Below are positions 7,645 to 15,930 of a stretch of 64,000 nucleotides of DNA, in pieces. Positions within the stretch are counted from its first letter, which is position 1; each line of letters begins with the position of its first letter. Both the position numbers and the translations under genes were made by a program. Source of the DNA: Halorubrum sp. PV6 (GTDB lineage: Archaea > Halobacteriota > Halobacteria > Halobacteriales > Haloferacaceae); contig NZ_CP030064.1 of the NCBI RefSeq assembly GCF_003990725.2, positions 2,294,001 through 2,358,000 on the forward strand, given 5' to 3'. The notes beneath the pieces are model-generated. The model was not told the DNA's origin, ran no database searches, and saw only the letters and a list, made by a program, of their open reading frames with translations.

Positions 7645-8556
7645 ATGACAAAGCGACACGTGTCCCTGCCCGACGACGCGGCGGCCGGGGTCCGAGGATT
7701 CATCGACGAGGTGGACGAGCGGCTCTCCTCGGAGGAGGACACCTGCGAAGTCGTCCGGGACACGCTGATCGACCTCCACGGCGACCGAGAGCGCTGGGAG
7801 GCGTGGCAGGACGGCGAGTCGGTATCGAAAGCCGAGCGCGTCCGCTTACAGGGGTACGACCCGTGTAACGCGACGCTGGAGTCGGAGTACTACGCCGAAA
7901 AGGACGAGGAGCAGTTCCAGCGCTCGAAACACCTCCAGTGGCTCTGGCGCCAGTTCGACGCCACGCCGATGGCCGACAACGTCGACTTCGCGCTCCGGTT
8001 CCGCCAGATGCTCGGGAATCACCTCTTTGCCGAGTGCGGCGACAACTGTCGCTTTTTTAAGGGAATCTCCGTCACCTACGGGCACAACATCGAAGTCGGG
8101 GACAACGTCGTCATCCACGACGGCGTCCACCTCGACGACCGAGGGAAGCTGACGATCGGCGACCGGGCGTCCATCTCCGACGGCGTCCACCTGTACAGCC
8201 ACGACCACGACCTCGTCGACCAGACCGAGGTGCGGAACTTCCACACGATAGTCGAGGACGACGCCCGCGTCACCTACGACGCGATGGTCCGGGCGGGCTG
8301 TCGCGTCGGCGAGAACAGCGTCGTCGGCGCGCGCTCGGTCGTGCAGGGCGACGTGCCGGCCCACCACGTCGTCGTCGGCTCGCCCGCCAGGAGCGTCCGC
8401 GTGAAGCCCGGATGGGAGACGGTCGCGGACGACCTCGAAGACGGGCGGCTCCCCGACCGACAGGACGACCGCGAGATCGAGTACGACCTCCCGGACGACG
8501 TCGAGCCGTTCGACGAGTTCCAGCGCGACCTCCGGCCGCCCGAGCCGCCTCAGTAG
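7645..8556 (+). CDS. Left-handed beta-helix acyltransferase (maltose/galactoside acetyltransferase-like)
   Basis: The 303-residue protein contains a hexapeptide-repeat acyltransferase domain at about 125-255: GDNCRFFKGISVTYGHNIEVGDNVVIHDGVHLDDRGKLTIGDRASISDGVHLYSHDHD, with the His-rich loop HLYSHDHD as the probable catalytic region, and NSVVGARSVVQGDVPAHHVVVGSPAR closing the coil. The N-terminal 120 residues are helical and resemble the extension of the maltose acetyltransferase group. The C-terminal tail is acidic. It probably transfers an acetyl group to a sugar or similar alcohol, but the acceptor is unknown. The ATG at 7645 is the first plausible start. Confidence 0.82.
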   Translation: MTKRHVSLPDDAAAGVRGFIDEVDERLSSEEDTCEVVRDTLIDLHGDRERWEAWQDGESVSKAERVRLQGYDPCNATLESEYYAEKDEEQFQRSKHLQWLWRQFDATPMADNVDFALRFRQMLGNHLFAECGDNCRFFKGISVTYGHNIEVGDNVVIHDGVHLDDRGKLTIGDRASISDGVHLYSHDHDLVDQTEVRNFHTIVEDDARVTYDAMVRAGCRVGENSVVGARSVVQGDVPAHHVVVGSPARSVRVKPGWETVADDLEDGRLPDRQDDREIEYDLPDDVEPFDEFQRDLRPPEPPQ

Positions 8557-8627
8557 GGAGAACGGGCGCTGCGCCGCCGCTCCGACGTGAGACCCATTCT
8601 TAAGTCCCGGTCGCACCCACGTGCTGT

Positions 8628-9920
8628 ATGCACGTCGACCTCGGCAACGCGTTAGACACGACACCGGGACTCACGGAGGAGACGCTTGAGCGTCTCGACG
8701 ACCGGGTCGCGGACGCACACGACCGGATCGCCGCGGGGATGGCCGACGACGAGTTCGGGTACGCGGCGCTGAACCTTCCGGAGACGACCGACGCGGCGGC
8801 GATCCGCGCGGCGACCGACCGCTTCGACCGCCCCGAGGCCGTCCTGACGGTCGGCATCGGCGGGAGCGCGCTCGGCGCGGCGACGCTCGCGAACGCCCTC
8901 GAAAGCGACGTGGACGCCTACTTCCTCGACAACGTCGACCCCGACGCCAGCGACGCGCTCCTCGACTCGCTCCCGCTCGACGACACCGTCGTCAACGTCG
9001 TCTCCAAGTCCGGGACGACCGCGGAGACGCTCGCGAACTTCCTCGTCGTCCGCGAGGCGATGGACGAGGCGGGCGTCGACTGGACCGAGCGGACCCTCGT
9101 CACCACCGGCGAAGCGGGGAACCTCCGCGCGCTCGCCGACGCCCACGACCTCCCCGCGCTCGACGTGCCGGACGGGGTGCCCGGTCGCTTCTCCGCGCTC
9201 TCGACGGTCGGGCTCGCGGTGCCGGCGCTGCAGGGCCACGACATCGAGGCCGTCCTCGCGGGCGGGCGCGACGGGATGGCGAGCCTGTCGGGGTCGCTGT
9301 TCGAGACGCCGGCGTACGCCTACGGCGCGGCGACGTACGCGCTCGCCGAGCGCGGCGCGCTCACGAACGCCGTGATGCCGTACGCGGAGTCGCTGGAGAC
9401 GTTCGCGGAGTGGTTCGCTCAGTTGTGGGCCGAGAGCCTCGGGAAGGACGGCCTCGGCCAGACGCCGGCGCGGGCGCTCGGCGCGACCGACCAGCACTCA
9501 CAGCTCCAGCTGTACCGCGCCGGCCCGCCGGACAAACTCGTGTCGCTGATCCGCCCGACCGAGCGCGCCGAGACGGCGATTCCGGAGACCGACCTCGACG
9601 GGCTCTCGTACCTCGGCGGCTCGTCGCTCGGCGACCTCCTGGACGCCGAGTTCGAGGCGACGGAGGCGAGCCTCGCGGCCGCGGGCGTCCCGAACCTGCG
9701 CGTGGAACTGGACCGGATCGACGAGCGCGGCCTCGGCGAACTCCTCTACGGCATGGAGGCGGCCTGCGTCCTGTACGGCGAACTCGCGAGCGTCTCGACG
9801 TTCACGCAGCCGGCGGTCGAGTGGGGGAAGAAGGCCGCGCGCGGACTGCTCGGGGGCGGCGAGTTCAGCGAGGCGGACGCCGTCGCCGACAAGCGCGAAC
9901 TACGTATCGAGCGCTCGTAG
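8628..9920 (+). CDS. pgi: Glucose-6-phosphate isomerase
   Basis: This 430-residue protein is a classical phosphoglucose isomerase of the SIS fold, interconverting glucose 6-phosphate and fructose 6-phosphate. Motifs seen are LTVGIGGSALGA (about 75-85), NVVSKSGTTAETLANF (phosphate-binding, about 123-138), GATDQHSQLQLYRAGP (about 285-300) and VEWGKKAARGLLGGG near the end with the catalytic Lys. The length is typical for haloarchaea. A TATA-like TTCTTAAG lies about 30 bases upstream. In haloarchaea the enzyme serves gluconeogenesis and sugar metabolism. Confidence 0.95.
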   Translation: MHVDLGNALDTTPGLTEETLERLDDRVADAHDRIAAGMADDEFGYAALNLPETTDAAAIRAATDRFDRPEAVLTVGIGGSALGAATLANALESDVDAYFLDNVDPDASDALLDSLPLDDTVVNVVSKSGTTAETLANFLVVREAMDEAGVDWTERTLVTTGEAGNLRALADAHDLPALDVPDGVPGRFSALSTVGLAVPALQGHDIEAVLAGGRDGMASLSGSLFETPAYAYGAATYALAERGALTNAVMPYAESLETFAEWFAQLWAESLGKDGLGQTPARALGATDQHSQLQLYRAGPPDKLVSLIRPTERAETAIPETDLDGLSYLGGSSLGDLLDAEFEATEASLAAAGVPNLRVELDRIDERGLGELLYGMEAACVLYGELASVSTFTQPAVEWGKKAARGLLGGGEFSEADAVADKRELRIERS

Positions 9921-9998
9921 GGAGTCTCGCGCGTCGCCCGCGGCTTGCGCCCGTCCCCTTCCGGTGGCGATAAACCCCCGCGAGCCGTACGGCCGACG

Positions 9999-10727
9999 AT
10001 GAGCGAGACGCCCCCCGAACCGGTGAACAAGATCCTCCGCGTGACGAGCGCGGCGTTCGCGGTCGTTTTCGCGCTGTTCGTCGCGAGCGCGCTGACTCTG
10101 CCGACCGCCAGGGCAGCGACGTCGCTCGGCCTCGTGAGCGAGGGGACGACCGGGCTGCAAGTGCTACAGACCCTGCTGCAGTTCGGCTGGTTCCTGGTCG
10201 CTATCGTCGGCTACCTGGCCATCTCCGACCAGCGGAACCTCGTTCGGATCGCTCGACCGACCCCCCGCGACGCGGCGCTAATCTTCGTCGGCGGGCTCGG
10301 CCTGTTCGCGTTCCAGTACGGCGCGCTCGTGGTGTTAGGCGAACTCGGGCTCACGACCGGGCAGAACCAAGCCGTCGTGCCCGACGGCAACCCGGTGACC
10401 TACTACGCGCTCATGGTCGCCGTGTCGCTGCTCGTGGTCGGCCCGGTCGAGGAGGCGCTGTTCCGCGGGGTCGTCCAGGGCGGCCTCCGCCGGGCGTTCA
10501 ACGCCGTCCCGTCGATCCTGATGGCGAGCGCGATGTTCGGATTAGTCCACCTGGTCGCGGTCTCCGGGACGCCGGGCGAGCGGTGGGCGTACGTCGCCGT
10601 CGCCGTCGTGCTCGGCGCGGTCCTCGGGCTGCTGTACGAGCACACGGACAACGTGCTCGTCCCCGGCCTCGCACACGGCATGTACAACGCCGTGATCTAC
10701 GTCGAACTCCTCAGACAGTCGCTGTAG
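9999..10727 (+). CDS. CPBP-family intramembrane metalloprotease
   Basis: The 242-residue protein is a multi-span membrane protein with the CPBP (Abi/Rce1-like) signature: EEALFRGVVQGGLRRAF (about 153-169) carries the paired Glu, SAMFGLVHLV the first His, and LVPGLAHGMYNAV the second His. These residues form the intramembrane zinc site. About six to seven hydrophobic helices are visible. Family members cleave membrane substrates or act in membrane stress, and the substrate here is unknown. The ATG at 9999 is used because it follows a TATA-like GATAAACC about 30 bases upstream. Confidence 0.85.
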   Translation: MSETPPEPVNKILRVTSAAFAVVFALFVASALTLPTARAATSLGLVSEGTTGLQVLQTLLQFGWFLVAIVGYLAISDQRNLVRIARPTPRDAALIFVGGLGLFAFQYGALVVLGELGLTTGQNQAVVPDGNPVTYYALMVAVSLLVVGPVEEALFRGVVQGGLRRAFNAVPSILMASAMFGLVHLVAVSGTPGERWAYVAVAVVLGAVLGLLYEHTDNVLVPGLAHGMYNAVIYVELLRQSL

Positions 10728-10835
10728 CGGCGGCGGGCTATCGGTCGAGCGCCACCGCGGCGTTCGGAGCGCGACTCCCCGCCTAGGCGGCCGGCGTTCC
10801 GGGAGCTATTTCTGCCGACTCGTGCGAGTCACGCC

Positions 10836-11000
10836 ATGAACGCCCGCGAGAAGTCGACGCTCGTCGCCACCGCCGCACTAGCGCTCGTGGTCCTCGTCGC
10901 CGTGCGGACGTTCACCGATCTCGGCGTCGTAGCGAGATTGGCGGTCGTCACCGTCACGGTCGTCGTCGCCCAGTCGGTCGTCGCGCGAGCGCTCCAGTAA
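10836..11000 (+). CDS. Small membrane protein of 54 residues
   Basis: A short frame starts MNAREKSTLVATAALALVV and ends VVARALQ. Two hydrophobic helices (about 8-25 and 31-49) are joined by RTFTDLG. Codon use is GC-rich at third positions, like that of true genes here. A TATA-like CTATTTCTG lies about 30 bases upstream. The function is unknown. Confidence 0.55.
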   Translation: MNAREKSTLVATAALALVVLVAVRTFTDLGVVARLAVVTVTVVVAQSVVARALQ

Positions 11001-11484
11001 CCCGCGCAGTCCACACGCTGCGGTCGATCAGCGACCGACCGAGGAGCGTATGATCCGATCGGTGAACCGAGATCAGGCGCCGAATAAATACATAAGAAAC
11101 AATATAAGAGCAGTAGTAATACAGATAGTTGAAACGATTTCGAGAGTAGATCGCAGACGCGAGTCCGCAAAGAGGAGAGAAGACGTGAGTGCCTCCACGG
11201 AGAACCGTACAGTGGCAATACGGCGGCTAAGACGGGAGAATATTCGATCGAATCGTTCGCGGCCGACTCGGGGAGTGAGCGATCGACGCGTGGACCGATG
11301 ACGGATATGTAGAGATCGGTGACGGCGCGTGAAACTCACGGTATGCTTTTTAATTGCTTTTAAACTGCATTTAATTCAGTTTAACGCCAGTCCAGTACGG
11401 AGAACACGGCGATTCCAACCGATCGGTGTACAACGTCTCGATGCAGCCGACAAACTCGGGTTTTGGCGTACATATCAAATTCAA
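11001..11484. other. AT-rich gap upstream of rdfA without a convincing gene
   Basis: About 480 bases of clearly lower GC separate the small membrane gene from the rdfA promoter. Open frames on both strands are Arg-rich or lack haloarchaeal codon bias. The only suggestive one is a minus-strand frame at 11073-11339 ending in a hydrophobic helix, which is not strong enough to call. The gap holds phased TTTAA tracts at 11347-11384 and a small hairpin CGTGA-AAC-TCACG at 11328-11340. Confidence 0.6.
11347..11384. repeat. Four helically phased TTTAA tracts
   Basis: TTAA steps begin at 11350, 11360, 11371 and 11381, giving spacings of 10, 11 and 10 bases, close to one DNA turn. Such phased AT steps favour bending and archaeal histone wrapping. 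The block lies about 220 bases before rdfA. Confidence 0.6.
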
Positions 11485-11492
11485 GTATATAA
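11485..11492 (+). promoter_or_regulatory. TATA box with an ACTAC/GTAGT inverted repeat, upstream of rdfA
   Basis: GTATATAA is followed directly by the inverted repeat ACTAC-GCAATA-GTAGT (11492-11507), between the TATA box and the expected start of transcription near 11515. The placement fits repression by a dimeric regulator. The transcript would begin at or next to the ATG at 11517 and run into rdfA. Confidence 0.5.
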
Positions 11493-11516
11493 CTACGCAA
11501 TAGTAGTTTGCTAATC

Positions 11517-11585
11517 ATGGGAGCGCCGTCTGACAGCGACGGTGCCCGCAGGCGAGTCCGCCGGTCGGCCCCAGAAGACTATTGA
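11517..11585 (+). CDS. Possible 22-residue leader peptide before rdfA
   Basis: An ATG 25 bases after the TATA box opens a 22-codon frame, MGAPSDSDGARRRV followed by RRSAPEDY, ending with TGA 22 bases before the rdfA start and in a different frame. Spacing favours translation of a leaderless message. It could be a regulatory upstream frame, or rdfA may instead have a second promoter around TATTGAT at 11580. Confidence 0.3.
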   Translation: MGAPSDSDGARRRVRRSAPEDY

Positions 11586-11607
11586 TGCCGGTGGCCGTGC
11601 GTAACGC

Positions 11608-12234
11608 ATGGCCGATACAGGCGATGCGAGCGACGGCGGTGGCGGTCGCCGGACGAAGGTGGCCCGGCTGATAGACGAGTACGGGCTCACGGGGCTCGGT
11701 TCCGAGATGGAGCGCCGGTGGACCGCGGACGGCGACGACAGGCTGAGCCTGCGCGCGCTCGCCGACCACTTCAACCGCCGGCTGCTCGAAGCGAAGATGA
11801 CCGACGCGGGGATGCAGCCACTCGCCGGCGCGGTGGAGAACACCTACCGACTGCTGACGGACGACGACGTCGGGAGCGCCGACGAGACGCGGACTCGCCG
11901 GCGGCTCGAACGCGAGGGCGTCGACGTCGAGGCGGTGTTAGACGACTTCGTGACCTACCAAGCCGTGCGAACGTATTTAAAAGGCCACCGGGGGGCCGAA
12001 CACGCCACCGACGACCGGCCGCGGACGGTCGTCGAACGCGAGAACATCCAGCGACTGCGCGGGCGGACCAAGACGGTCACCGAAGGCCGACTCGAACAGC
12101 TGCGGACCGGCGACCACGTCACGCTCGGCGAGTTTCGCGTGTTCGCGGAGATCAACGTCCTCTGTGAGGACTGCGGCGCGCGGTACGACGTCGAGACGCT
12201 GCTCGAACGCGGAGGGTGTGACTGCGGCGAGTGA
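11608..12234 (+). CDS. rdfA: Rod-determining factor RdfA-like protein
   Basis: This 208-residue protein resembles the haloarchaeal RdfA family, required for rod-shaped cells in Haloferax volcanii. It has an N-terminal segment TKVARLIDEYGLTGLGSEMERRW, then SLRALADHFNRRLLEAKM (helix-turn-helix-like, about 45-65), a middle helical part, and a C-terminal zinc-ribbon-like CEDCGARYDVETLLERGGCDCGE. The four Cys residues probably bind zinc. The next gene encodes an SMC-like Sph protein, the same neighbourhood I recall for rdfA in Haloferax, which supports the assignment. It is likely a DNA-binding or regulatory protein acting on cell shape. Confidence 0.82.
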   Translation: MADTGDASDGGGGRRTKVARLIDEYGLTGLGSEMERRWTADGDDRLSLRALADHFNRRLLEAKMTDAGMQPLAGAVENTYRLLTDDDVGSADETRTRRRLEREGVDVEAVLDDFVTYQAVRTYLKGHRGAEHATDDRPRTVVERENIQRLRGRTKTVTEGRLEQLRTGDHVTLGEFRVFAEINVLCEDCGARYDVETLLERGGCDCGE

Positions 12235-12338
12235 CCCCGCGTCGGCCGCGACGGGCACGGTAGTGACAGCGATCAAAGCGGTGACAGCGGGGGAGTCAGG
12301 CAGGGGCGGTACCGACCGAAAACGGCGGCACCTCAAGA

Positions 12339-12346
12339 CTTATTTC
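12339..12346 (+). promoter_or_regulatory. TATA-like box of the SMC-like gene
   Basis: CTTATTTC lies about 27 bases before the ATG at 12370. The 135-base gap after rdfA and this box suggest the SMC-like gene has its own promoter. Confidence 0.4.
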
Positions 12347-12369
12347 CTTACCGAGAACACGTTCGTGCA

Positions 12370-14325
12370 ATGGAACTCGGACAGCCGGTAAGCGATCACG
12401 CCACGCTCCAAGCGACGAACGTCGGCGGGATTCGGGAGACGACGGTCGAGTTTTCGCCCGGCGTCACGCTGCTCGTCGGGCGAAACGCCACGAATCGAAC
12501 CTCCTTCCTCCAGGCGGTGATGGCCGTTCTCGGCAGCAGAAACGCCTCGATCAGGGGCGACGCCGACGAGGCCGCGGTCGAACTCACGCTCGGCGACGAG
12601 ACGTACACGCGGCGGCTCAGCCGAGAGGCGGGCGGCGTCGTGACCGCCGGCGACCCGTATCTCGACGACCCCGACGTGGCGGACCTGTTCGCGTTCCTGC
12701 TCGAATCGAACGAGGCGCGCCGCGCCGTGGCCGTCGACGCCGACCTCAGGGAGCTCATCATGCGGCCCGTCGACACCGACGAGATTCAGGCCGAGATCGA
12801 TCGGCTCGTCGAGAAGCGGGACGGCCTCCAGTCGGAGCTCGACGAACTCGACGAACTGAAGGGGAAACTCCCAGCGCTCGAAGCGGAACGGAAGGACCTG
12901 AAATCGCAGATCGAAGCGACGAAACAGGACCTCGAAGCGACGGAGGCGGAGCTCGCGGCCGCCGACGCGGACATCGACGAGAGCCGCGAGGAGACGTCCG
13001 CGCTCGACGAGACGCTCGAACGGCTCCGGTCGAAGCGGTCGACGCTCGACGATGTCCGGTACGAACTGGAGACGGAACAGGAGAGCCTGGAAGCGACCGC
13101 TCGCGACCAGCGGGAACTCGAAGCGACGCTGGCCGACCTCCCCGACGTGCCCGAGGGGGCCGTCGACGAACGCGACGCCGAGATCCGCCGCCTCCGCAAG
13201 GAGCACCAGCGCGTCGAAAGCGAGGTGAACGAACTGCAGAGCGTTATCAGTTTCAACGAAGAGATGCTCGACGAGACCGGAACGGGCGCGTTCGAGGGGG
13301 TGGCCGGCGCGAACGAGGGCGCGGACGCCGACGACGTGACCGGGCGGCTGCTCGGCGACGACGCGGTGACCTGTTGGACCTGTGGCAGCAGCGTCGACGA
13401 GGCCCAGATCGAGGCCACCCTCGCGCAGTTGCGAGACCGCAGCCAGGAGACGGTGAGTCGGGCGAACGAACTCGAAGCCGAGATCGAGTCGGTCCGCGAG
13501 GAGAAGGCGGAGTACGAGGAGGCGAAACGCGAGCGCGACCGCCTCGAAGAGCGCTTGGAGACGGTGGCACGCGAACAGGAGCAGGCCGAAGAGCGGATCG
13601 CGACGCTCCGGGAGCGCCGCGCGCGACTGACCGAGGAGATCGAATCGCTCCAGGCCGACGTGGACGCGCGCGAGCGCGACGAGTACGGCGCGGTACTCGA
13701 GTTACACACGGAGGCGAACGAACTCGAGTACGAACTCGGAGCCTTAGAGACCGAGTTCGAGCGCGTCGACGAGAACGTCCGCCAGATAGAGTCCCGGATC
13801 GCAGAGCAGGACGACATCGAACGTCAGCGCGAGGCGGTCGCAGACGAGATAGCGTCGCTCCGGACGAAGATCGAACGCATCGAACAGACCGCGATAGACG
13901 AGTTCAACGAGCACATGGACAGCGTGTTACAGATCCTCGACTACGCGAACTTAGAGCGGATCTGGATCGAGCGGGTCCAGCGAGACGTGCGAGACGGGCG
14001 GCGAACGGTCACGGAGAACGCGTTCGAGCTCCACGTCGTCCGCACGTCGGCGTCGGGTGCCGCCTACGAGGACACGGTCGATCACCTCTCGGAGAGCGAG
14101 CGCGAAGTGACGGGACTGATCTTCGCGCTCGCCGGCTACCTCGCCCACGACGTGTACGAGACGGTGCCGTTCGTCCTACTCGACTCGCTGGAAGCCATCG
14201 ACTCCGAGCGGATCGCCGCGCTCGTCGACTACCTCGACGACTACGCCGGGTACCTGCTCGTCGCGCTGCTTCCCGAGGACGCCGCCGCGCTCGACGACGG
14301 GTACGAACGAGTGACCGAGATCTAA
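12370..14325 (+). CDS. sph3: Archaea-specific SMC-related (Sph) protein
   Basis: The 651-residue protein has the head-coil-hook-coil-head plan of Rad50/SMC proteins. The N-terminal head has a P-loop position reading GRNATNRTS (37-45), a variant of the Walker A motif. Coiled coils run at about 137-300 and 350-515 on either side of a zinc-hook-like CWTCG (335-339). The C-terminal head has LSESEREVTGLIFALAG as ABC signature and VPFVLLDSLEAID as a Walker B variant. Known haloarchaeal relatives (Sph proteins) affect chromosome or cell-shape functions and lack a paired Mre11. The rdfA neighbour points to the shape-related Sph3 branch. The symbol is by context only. Confidence 0.8.
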   Translation: MELGQPVSDHATLQATNVGGIRETTVEFSPGVTLLVGRNATNRTSFLQAVMAVLGSRNASIRGDADEAAVELTLGDETYTRRLSREAGGVVTAGDPYLDDPDVADLFAFLLESNEARRAVAVDADLRELIMRPVDTDEIQAEIDRLVEKRDGLQSELDELDELKGKLPALEAERKDLKSQIEATKQDLEATEAELAAADADIDESREETSALDETLERLRSKRSTLDDVRYELETEQESLEATARDQRELEATLADLPDVPEGAVDERDAEIRRLRKEHQRVESEVNELQSVISFNEEMLDETGTGAFEGVAGANEGADADDVTGRLLGDDAVTCWTCGSSVDEAQIEATLAQLRDRSQETVSRANELEAEIESVREEKAEYEEAKRERDRLEERLETVAREQEQAEERIATLRERRARLTEEIESLQADVDARERDEYGAVLELHTEANELEYELGALETEFERVDENVRQIESRIAEQDDIERQREAVADEIASLRTKIERIEQTAIDEFNEHMDSVLQILDYANLERIWIERVQRDVRDGRRTVTENAFELHVVRTSASGAAYEDTVDHLSESEREVTGLIFALAGYLAHDVYETVPFVLLDSLEAIDSERIAALVDYLDDYAGYLLVALLPEDAAALDDGYERVTEI

Positions 14326-14328
14326 GCC

Positions 14329-14352
14329 CATAACACCCGTACAGTTGTTATG
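14329..14352. promoter_or_regulatory. 24-bp palindrome CATAACA-N3-GTAC-N3-TGTTATG, copy 1
   Basis: Perfect 7-base arms flank a central GTAC with three bases on each side. It begins four bases after the SMC-like gene stops. The same architecture occurs at 34378-34401, with different N3 bases. It could be a regulator site. A hairpin terminator role is less likely because no T-tract follows. Confidence 0.55.
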
Positions 14353-14674
14353 ACCTGAGCGGGCGACCGTTCGACACCGGGTCTTGCTGACGCGTTTTAC
14401 GCGACCAGTTTGAAATATTGTACAACACCACGTACACAACAGATTTCGTATGATTACACCGCCGCTACGTGTTGTGTTTTCAGTATTTAAAAGTAGAAAA
14501 TAAATATGGTAATTATCTATATAAATAGCGGCCGACGACGCGCACACCGCCAACAGCGCGCCCGTGTGCCACCGTCGCGACGCGGGAGCGGTTCCGGTCG
14601 AGGCCGCGGGGTTCGAGGGGGCGACGCCTCGATGACCGGTACGTATTTCATCTCCGATACGGAAGCAGGGGCGT
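14353..14674. other. AT-rich gap before the HEAT-repeat gene
   Basis: No gene was seen here. The segment at 14400-14525 is strongly AT-rich and has a diverged inverted repeat: ACAACACCACGTA around 14423 against TACGTGTTGTGT around 14468. A TATA-like CGTATTTC at about 14642 lies some 30 bases before the next start codon and is the likely promoter. Confidence 0.5.
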
Positions 14675-15574
14675 ATGCCCGGCAGCGACTCACCGCTCGA
14701 ATCGGTGGTACTCGACGACGTGGCCCCCGAGACGATACCGACGGACGAGATCCGTGCAGCGCTCGAATCGGAGCGCTCGTTGGTCCGGCAGCGGGGCGCA
14801 CACGTCTGCGTGGCGCTCGCCGAGGACGACCCGGCCGAGATCCGACCGTTCGTCGAGGCGCTCGGCGCCGCGTTGCACGACGACAACGCGGGCGTCGTCC
14901 AGACCGCCGCCTCCGCACTCCAGTCGCTCGTCGACGACGACGCGAGCGCGCTCGCCGATATTGTCGACGACATCGCCCTGCTCACGGGGGCTCCCCTCCC
15001 CGACCTTCGACTGGCGGGCGCCGAACTCCTGGCCGGCGTCGCCCGGTCGCGACCGGCGGACTGCGCCCCGGTCGTCGGCGACCTCCTCGACCGTCTCGGC
15101 GAGCCGCGAGCGACGGCCGACACCGACTCGTTCGGCGCTCACGCCGCGAACCGAGAGACGAAGGAGGCGATCCAACAGCGCGACCGGGAGGGACGCGAGT
15201 ACGGGCGCCGGGCTCGGCAACTCCTGTCGAACGTCGTCGTCGCCGTCGCCGAGGAGCGGCCCGCCGTCGTCGGCGACCACGTCGAGACGCTCGGGGAGTT
15301 AGCGGCCACCGACGACGAGATCGTTCGCGGGGCGGCGCTTGACGCCCTCCACGCGGGAGCACAGGAGTCGCCGGAGACCGTTCGGCCCGTCGCAGAAACC
15401 GCGGTGTCGGCGCTCGACGCCGACGCGAGCGTCGTCAGAGCGCGAGCGATCCGGCTGCTCGGGGTCATCGGCGACGAGGGGTACGTCGAGGCGCTCGAAG
15501 CGGTCGCCGCGACCGACGAAGACGACGAGATCGCGGCGTTCGCCGAGGAGACGGCGGCGTTTCTGCGAGCCTGA
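14675..15574 (+). CDS. HEAT-repeat protein
   Basis: This 299-residue, very acidic protein is built of paired helices of HEAT or PBS-lyase type. Examples are RQRGAHVCVALAEDDPAEIRPFVEALGAALHDDNAGVVQTAASALQSL near 37-85, DLRLAGAELLAGVARSRP, and VVRARAIRLLGVIGDEGYVEALEAVA near the C-terminus. Such solenoids bind other proteins. A segment near 155-185 rich in Arg, Glu and Gln (NRETKEAIQQRDREGREYGRRARQ) interrupts the repeats. The partner is unknown. It stands alone behind its own promoter, convergent with a small membrane-protein gene. Confidence 0.75.
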   Translation: MPGSDSPLESVVLDDVAPETIPTDEIRAALESERSLVRQRGAHVCVALAEDDPAEIRPFVEALGAALHDDNAGVVQTAASALQSLVDDDASALADIVDDIALLTGAPLPDLRLAGAELLAGVARSRPADCAPVVGDLLDRLGEPRATADTDSFGAHAANRETKEAIQQRDREGREYGRRARQLLSNVVVAVAEERPAVVGDHVETLGELAATDDEIVRGAALDALHAGAQESPETVRPVAETAVSALDADASVVRARAIRLLGVIGDEGYVEALEAVAATDEDDEIAAFAEETAAFLRA

Positions 15575-15588
15575 CGACCGGCGGTAGT

Positions 15589-15816
15589 TTACATCGCTCG
15601 GCGCGTGCAGAGCCAGTACGCGCCGCCGAAGACGACGAGCGCACCGACGACCAAGATCGCGTCGATCAGCGCGATGACGTAGGCGGCGGTGCCGGGTTCG
15701 AGGAACAGAAGCGAGAAGCCGAGGAGGACCCCCATCACGATGACGACGGCCAGCATGAGCGGCAGCTGGTTTCGCTGCTCGCAGACCACGTCGAGGAACG
15801 ACTCTCTGAGAGACAT
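15589..15816 (-). CDS. Small two-helix membrane protein
   Basis: The 75-residue protein begins MSLRESFLDVVCEQRNQ, then has two membrane helices (about 20-39, LMLAVVIVMGVLLGFSLLFL, and 44-70) and ends TRRAM. The ATG at 15816 is taken as the start because a longer upstream frame is basic, out of character, and overlaps the promoter of the stress-protein gene. The function is unknown. It is divergent from the USP gene. Confidence 0.65.
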   Translation of the reverse strand: MSLRESFLDVVCEQRNQLPLMLAVVIVMGVLLGFSLLFLEPGTAAYVIALIDAILVVGALVVFGGAYWLCTRRAM

Positions 15817-15898
15817 ACCTGTGGCTCTGCCCGGACGGGCATTAACGTCTCGGTCACCGACGAAACCGGGCAGCCGTGAGCCGCCGACTGCGCCGGTA

Positions 15899-15908
15899 AT
15901 TTTTATAT
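15899..15908 (+). promoter_or_regulatory. TATA box of the stress-protein gene
   Basis: ATTTTTATAT lies about 25 bases before the ATG at 15931 and predicts a leaderless or nearly leaderless transcript. Confidence 0.55.
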
Positions 15909-15930
15909 CCAGAAGGGAGTTGCATCGAGT

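Noticed and set aside
11073-11339. An 88-codon minus-strand frame ending in a hydrophobic helix
   Set aside because: The first 60 residues are Arg/Ser-rich without host codon bias, there is no clear promoter, and the frame lies in the AT-rich gap. It could be real but is not supported enough to call.
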